DNA from: JBKBXU01 sp046313675
GTDB lineage: Bacteria > Bacteroidota > Bacteroidia > Cytophagales > Cytophagaceae
DNA: 8,423 nucleotides
Assembly: GCA_046313675.1 (NCBI GenBank)
Contig: JBKBXU010000204.1
Coordinates: forward strand, 1-8,423
Direction of reading: 5' to 3'
Shown: positions 5,892-8,423 of the stretch, piece by piece
How positions within the stretch are numbered: the stretch's first letter is position 1
How the letters are laid out: every line of letters begins with the position of its first letter
Notes under the pieces: model-generated
Seen by the model: only the letters and a program-made list of their open reading frames with translations
Database searches by the model: none
What the model was told of the DNA's origin: nothing
Translations under genes and position numbers: made by a program

Positions 5892-8423
5892 TTATTCCAT
5901 TCCTTTATCCCGCATTTTTGCAAATTCAGTATATCTTCTCCATATAGCCATAAATAGCCCCAAAATGAGCAGAAGCGTTCCTATCCAAAGAACATTGATC
6001 AATGGTTTTTCTATAGCTTTTAGGATAATATAATCTTTCTGGCTGGTATTGACCCTGAATTCATGCTCATGGGTATCTGTATTTACATTGGCAAATACAA
6101 TCTTCAATCCAAGATCTGTTAGAACTTCAGGAACCCATCCTATCATCTGATCCTTGATAATGAATTTAGGCTCAACCTCTCTCACACCATTATTTGTGAG
6201 TATATGAAGCTTTGCCTTCACCGCATATTCTTTTGATGCAGGATGTAAACCTGGAAGCCCTTCTTCAAGCTCTACGTTTTTAAATATGGTGATGTAATCG
6301 TTCCAAATAATGGTATCACCAAGGTGAAGTTTATATTCCTGAGTGTCGCTCCATTCTTTGTCATCTTCATCGGGAGACGGAATAGAGGAAACGTGTGTAT
6401 AAAGGTCGCGCCCAAAATATCTTTTAATGTCGGGAGATGCCAGCAATCCCATCTGAGGGTTTACCTGGGCACGTGGATACAGCGTAAAGGTCTTGCCATT
6501 ATCGAGTATATAATCTACTTCAAAGAATACATTTTCCCCATAGATATGCACCGTATCACCTTTACTAAACTTCTTTTTACCATCAAGAAGAACATCTTTT
6601 TTTGCAACAACCTTGTCTGCATCAAAGGTTTTAGTGAAGTTTTCTTTGGGAAAATAACCCGAAGTATTCCTGGATTCTATACGTGCCCCTTTGTAAACAA
6701 GCTGATAATCGTTCATCCGCACAGGTTCTCCCTGCCACAATAAAAGATTTTCCTTATTCATTTCATCCGGAAACTCTTTATTATATATAAAACCTGAATT
6801 GTTTAATGAAATAACTTTAGAATACCCTGAAGAAAACAATATTCCAATCAACATCATGGCCACGCCCATATGAGCTATTGCCCCTCCTGAGATCTTCACA
6901 TTGGTTCTGACCACGTTTATAAATATAAACAAATTGGAAAATAGGCAGAAAAAGGCCGCTGAGACCAGCATTATATATCCAAAATTGTTCAGTTCACCAA
7001 AGAAGATTACAGCACTTGAAATAACAAGTGTAAGCAATAATGGCAGCGCAAGGGCATCCCAAAGCTTATTGCCATCCATTTTGTTCCACCAGAAAAACTG
7101 ACCAATTCCGGAAAGGATGGCAATAAATACTGCAAACCACAATTGCCATTGACTGTAGAATATTTCCGGATCTGCGGGAGGAGCCACACGAGAATCTATA
7201 CCTAGCACATTTAAGATGTTATTATATACAGGAATTGACGTGGTATACAAAACCTGAAAAGCTGCAAGACTCAAAACGGTTATACCTATAAAGATCCAGA
7301 ATTCTCTGGAATAAACAGAGGTCTCTTTTTCGGTACCAGGCAATTCTTTCCATCTGACAACGACAAGAAATAGAGATATAAACACGAAAAAGAGTAAATA
7401 AATAAGAAGCTGGCCGCTTAAACCCAAATCTGTAAAGGAGTGTACTGAAGCATCGCCCAATACACCACTTCTGGTAAGAAAGGTTGAATAGAGTATAAGG
7501 ACAAAGGTAGTAATGACCAGGATTACTGAAAGCTTGAGTGCCGTCCCGCTCTTTTTAAAGGAAATCATTCCATGAATACTACCAATCAAAATCAACCATG
7601 GAACGTATACGGCATTTTCAACGGGATCCCAGTTCCAATATCCGCCAAAGTTCAATGTTTCGTAAGCCCAATAGCCTCCCATAAGGATACCGGCACCTAA
7701 AGTTATCGCGGCAAACAAAGCCCATGGCAATGCAGGACGTATCCATTCCTTATACCTTTTCTGCCATAAACCTGCTATGCAATAAGAAAATGGAACTAAG
7801 GTAGCGGCAAAACCGAGGAATAAAGTAGGAGGGTGAATAACCATCCAATAATTCTGAAGAAGAGGATTAAGTCCGCTGCCATCCTGAGGAATAAAGTTCT
7901 CGTTACTTTGAACAACAGGCAGATGGCTCATCTGGTCCTTGAAAAGAACAAAAGGTGAGCTCCCTAATTTCAATCCCCACTCCGGAATAACAGCACCAAT
8001 GATCATAGAAGCCAGAAAAGCCTGAACGGCACAGAAAACAGCCATTACAGGCATTTCCCAGGTTTTATTTACTTTTATAAGAACAAGGCCAAGCACCACA
8101 TGCCAAAACATCCAAAGGAGAAAACTTCCTTCCTGTCCTTCCCAGAAACTGGAAACCATATAGTGTAAAGGCAGCGAATTGGATGAATGGCTCCAGGCAT
8201 AATAATATTCATAATAATGATTATGAATGATAATAAATAAACTCAGAATTACACCGATCACGGCTGCGGCGTGAATAAAGAAAAATATCCTGGCAAACTT
8301 TCTCCAGTTTGTCAAAACATTTGTATCCCCAACTCCGGATTTCTCAAGAACCGAAGCCCTGAAAAAGGAAATTGCAGCAACAATGGCTGAAATAAAGGAT
8401 AGTATTACAAAAAGTGACCTGCC
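5892..8423 (-). CDS. ccmF: CcmF/CcsA-family cytochrome c haem lyase (N-terminus beyond the right edge)
   Basis: Polytopic inner-membrane protein that attaches haem to apocytochrome c on the periplasmic side. The frame stays open to base 8423, giving 843 visible residues; the first of these (FVILSFISAIVAAISFF) form a transmembrane segment, so the true start is outside the window. In visible-fragment numbering, the haem-handling tryptophan-rich WWD segment is at 249-277 (core YWNWDPVENA). The four expected histidines are His197 (VIHPPTLF), His284 (GSIHGM), His328 (ASVHSF) and His518 (AIAHMG). Their spacings (87, 44, 190) closely match those I recall for E. coli CcmF. After His518 there is a large soluble region (about 536-805) and a final helix (about 809-828). 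The downstream DUF2520 gene begins 3 nt after its stop. The exact naming (CcmF versus CcsA-type) is a matter of annotation style. Confidence 0.93.
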   Translation of the reverse strand, partial: GRSLFVILSFISAIVAAISFFRASVLEKSGVGDTNVLTNWRKFARIFFFIHAAAVIGVILSLFIIIHNHYYEYYYAWSHSSNSLPLHYMVSSFWEGQEGSFLLWMFWHVVLGLVLIKVNKTWEMPVMAVFCAVQAFLASMIIGAVIPEWGLKLGSSPFVLFKDQMSHLPVVQSNENFIPQDGSGLNPLLQNYWMVIHPPTLFLGFAATLVPFSYCIAGLWQKRYKEWIRPALPWALFAAITLGAGILMGGYWAYETLNFGGYWNWDPVENAVYVPWLILIGSIHGMISFKKSGTALKLSVILVITTFVLILYSTFLTRSGVLGDASVHSFTDLGLSGQLLIYLLFFVFISLFLVVVRWKELPGTEKETSVYSREFWIFIGITVLSLAAFQVLYTTSIPVYNNILNVLGIDSRVAPPADPEIFYSQWQLWFAVFIAILSGIGQFFWWNKMDGNKLWDALALPLLLTLVISSAVIFFGELNNFGYIMLVSAAFFCLFSNLFIFINVVRTNVKISGGAIAHMGVAMMLIGILFSSGYSKVISLNNSGFIYNKEFPDEMNKENLLLWQGEPVRMNDYQLVYKGARIESRNTSGYFPKENFTKTFDADKVVAKKDVLLDGKKKFSKGDTVHIYGENVFFEVDYILDNGKTFTLYPRAQVNPQMGLLASPDIKRYFGRDLYTHVSSIPSPDEDDKEWSDTQEYKLHLGDTIIWNDYITIFKNVELEEGLPGLHPASKEYAVKAKLHILTNNGVREVEPKFIIKDQMIGWVPEVLTDLGLKIVFANVNTDTHEHEFRVNTSQKDYIILKAIEKPLINVLWIGTLLLILGLFMAIWRRYTEFAKMRDKGME

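Noticed and set aside
6324..6743. Plus-strand open frame of 139 residues opposite the CcmF soluble domain
   Set aside because: The opposite strand is a continuous gene with intact family features; the plus frame has no promoter, domain or plausible composition.
7007..7189. Minus-strand 60-residue frame inside the CcmF-like gene
   Set aside because: It is an alternative frame fully inside the large gene with no supporting features.
8207..8228. Perfect 9-bp inverted repeat with a 4-nt loop in the ccmF-like gene
   Set aside because: It consists only of simple AT-rich codons encoding an Ile/His/Tyr-rich stretch, has no T-run, and is easily explained by low complexity.
8313..8315. TTG as the start of the CcmF-like gene
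   Set aside because: The frame stays open for 36 more codons to the window edge and these encode a typical first transmembrane helix, so the true start is outside the window.
1..8423. Mobile elements, CRISPR arrays, tRNA or rRNA genes, riboswitches, defence genes
   Set aside because: No transposase or recombinase frames, no direct-repeat arrays, no cloverleaf-like or rRNA sequence, and no gap long enough for a sizeable RNA gene; the longest intergenic stretch is 135 bp.

Overview
The window looks like chromosomal DNA from a member of the Bacteroidota, most likely a Cytophagales/Flammeovirgaceae-type bacterium. The evidence is: moderately AT-rich sequence; start codons without Shine-Dalgarno sequences; candidate promoter elements of the Bacteroidota form TAnnTTTG; a long CcmF-type haem lyase; a DUF2520 protein next to a KdsC-type phosphatase; a UbiA-family prenyltransferase; and purH directly upstream of mreB. 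Assignment below phylum is inference. Almost all of the sequence is coding, and seven of the eight genes are on the minus strand.

Layout in minus-strand transcription order, from high to low coordinates. A CcmF/CcsA-family cytochrome c haem lyase enters from the right edge without its true start and ends at 5892. A DUF2520 Rossmann-fold protein follows after 3 nt (5112-5888). After a 30-nt gap that can fold into two small hairpins comes a KdsC-like KDO-8-phosphate phosphatase (4581-5081). The run is then interrupted by a small plus-strand lipoprotein gene (4170-4580), whose stop codon abuts the kdsC stop codon with no base between them. Beyond it the minus-strand genes resume: a UbiA-family prenyltransferase (3190-4074), purN (2561-3160), purH (1054-2574, overlapping purN by 14 nt) and mreB (918 to beyond the left edge).

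Functionally, purN and purH encode the two 10-formyl-tetrahydrofolate-dependent transformylases of de novo purine synthesis and appear translationally coupled. MreB sets rod shape and probably starts the mre cluster, which would continue to the left of the window. KdsC, the UbiA enzyme and CcmF belong to envelope and membrane biology (KDO for LPS, prenyl-lipid synthesis, cytochrome c maturation). The DUF2520 protein has no assigned function here.

I found no mobile element, tRNA, rRNA, CRISPR array or defence system, and nothing that amounts to a clearly new system. The points most worth a second look are regulatory or architectural: the antisense lipoprotein gene inside a co-directional run, a perfect 11-bp hairpin inside the end of purN, paired hairpins just before kdsC, an A7 run in the purN/purH overlap, and an enlarged soluble domain in the CcmF homologue.
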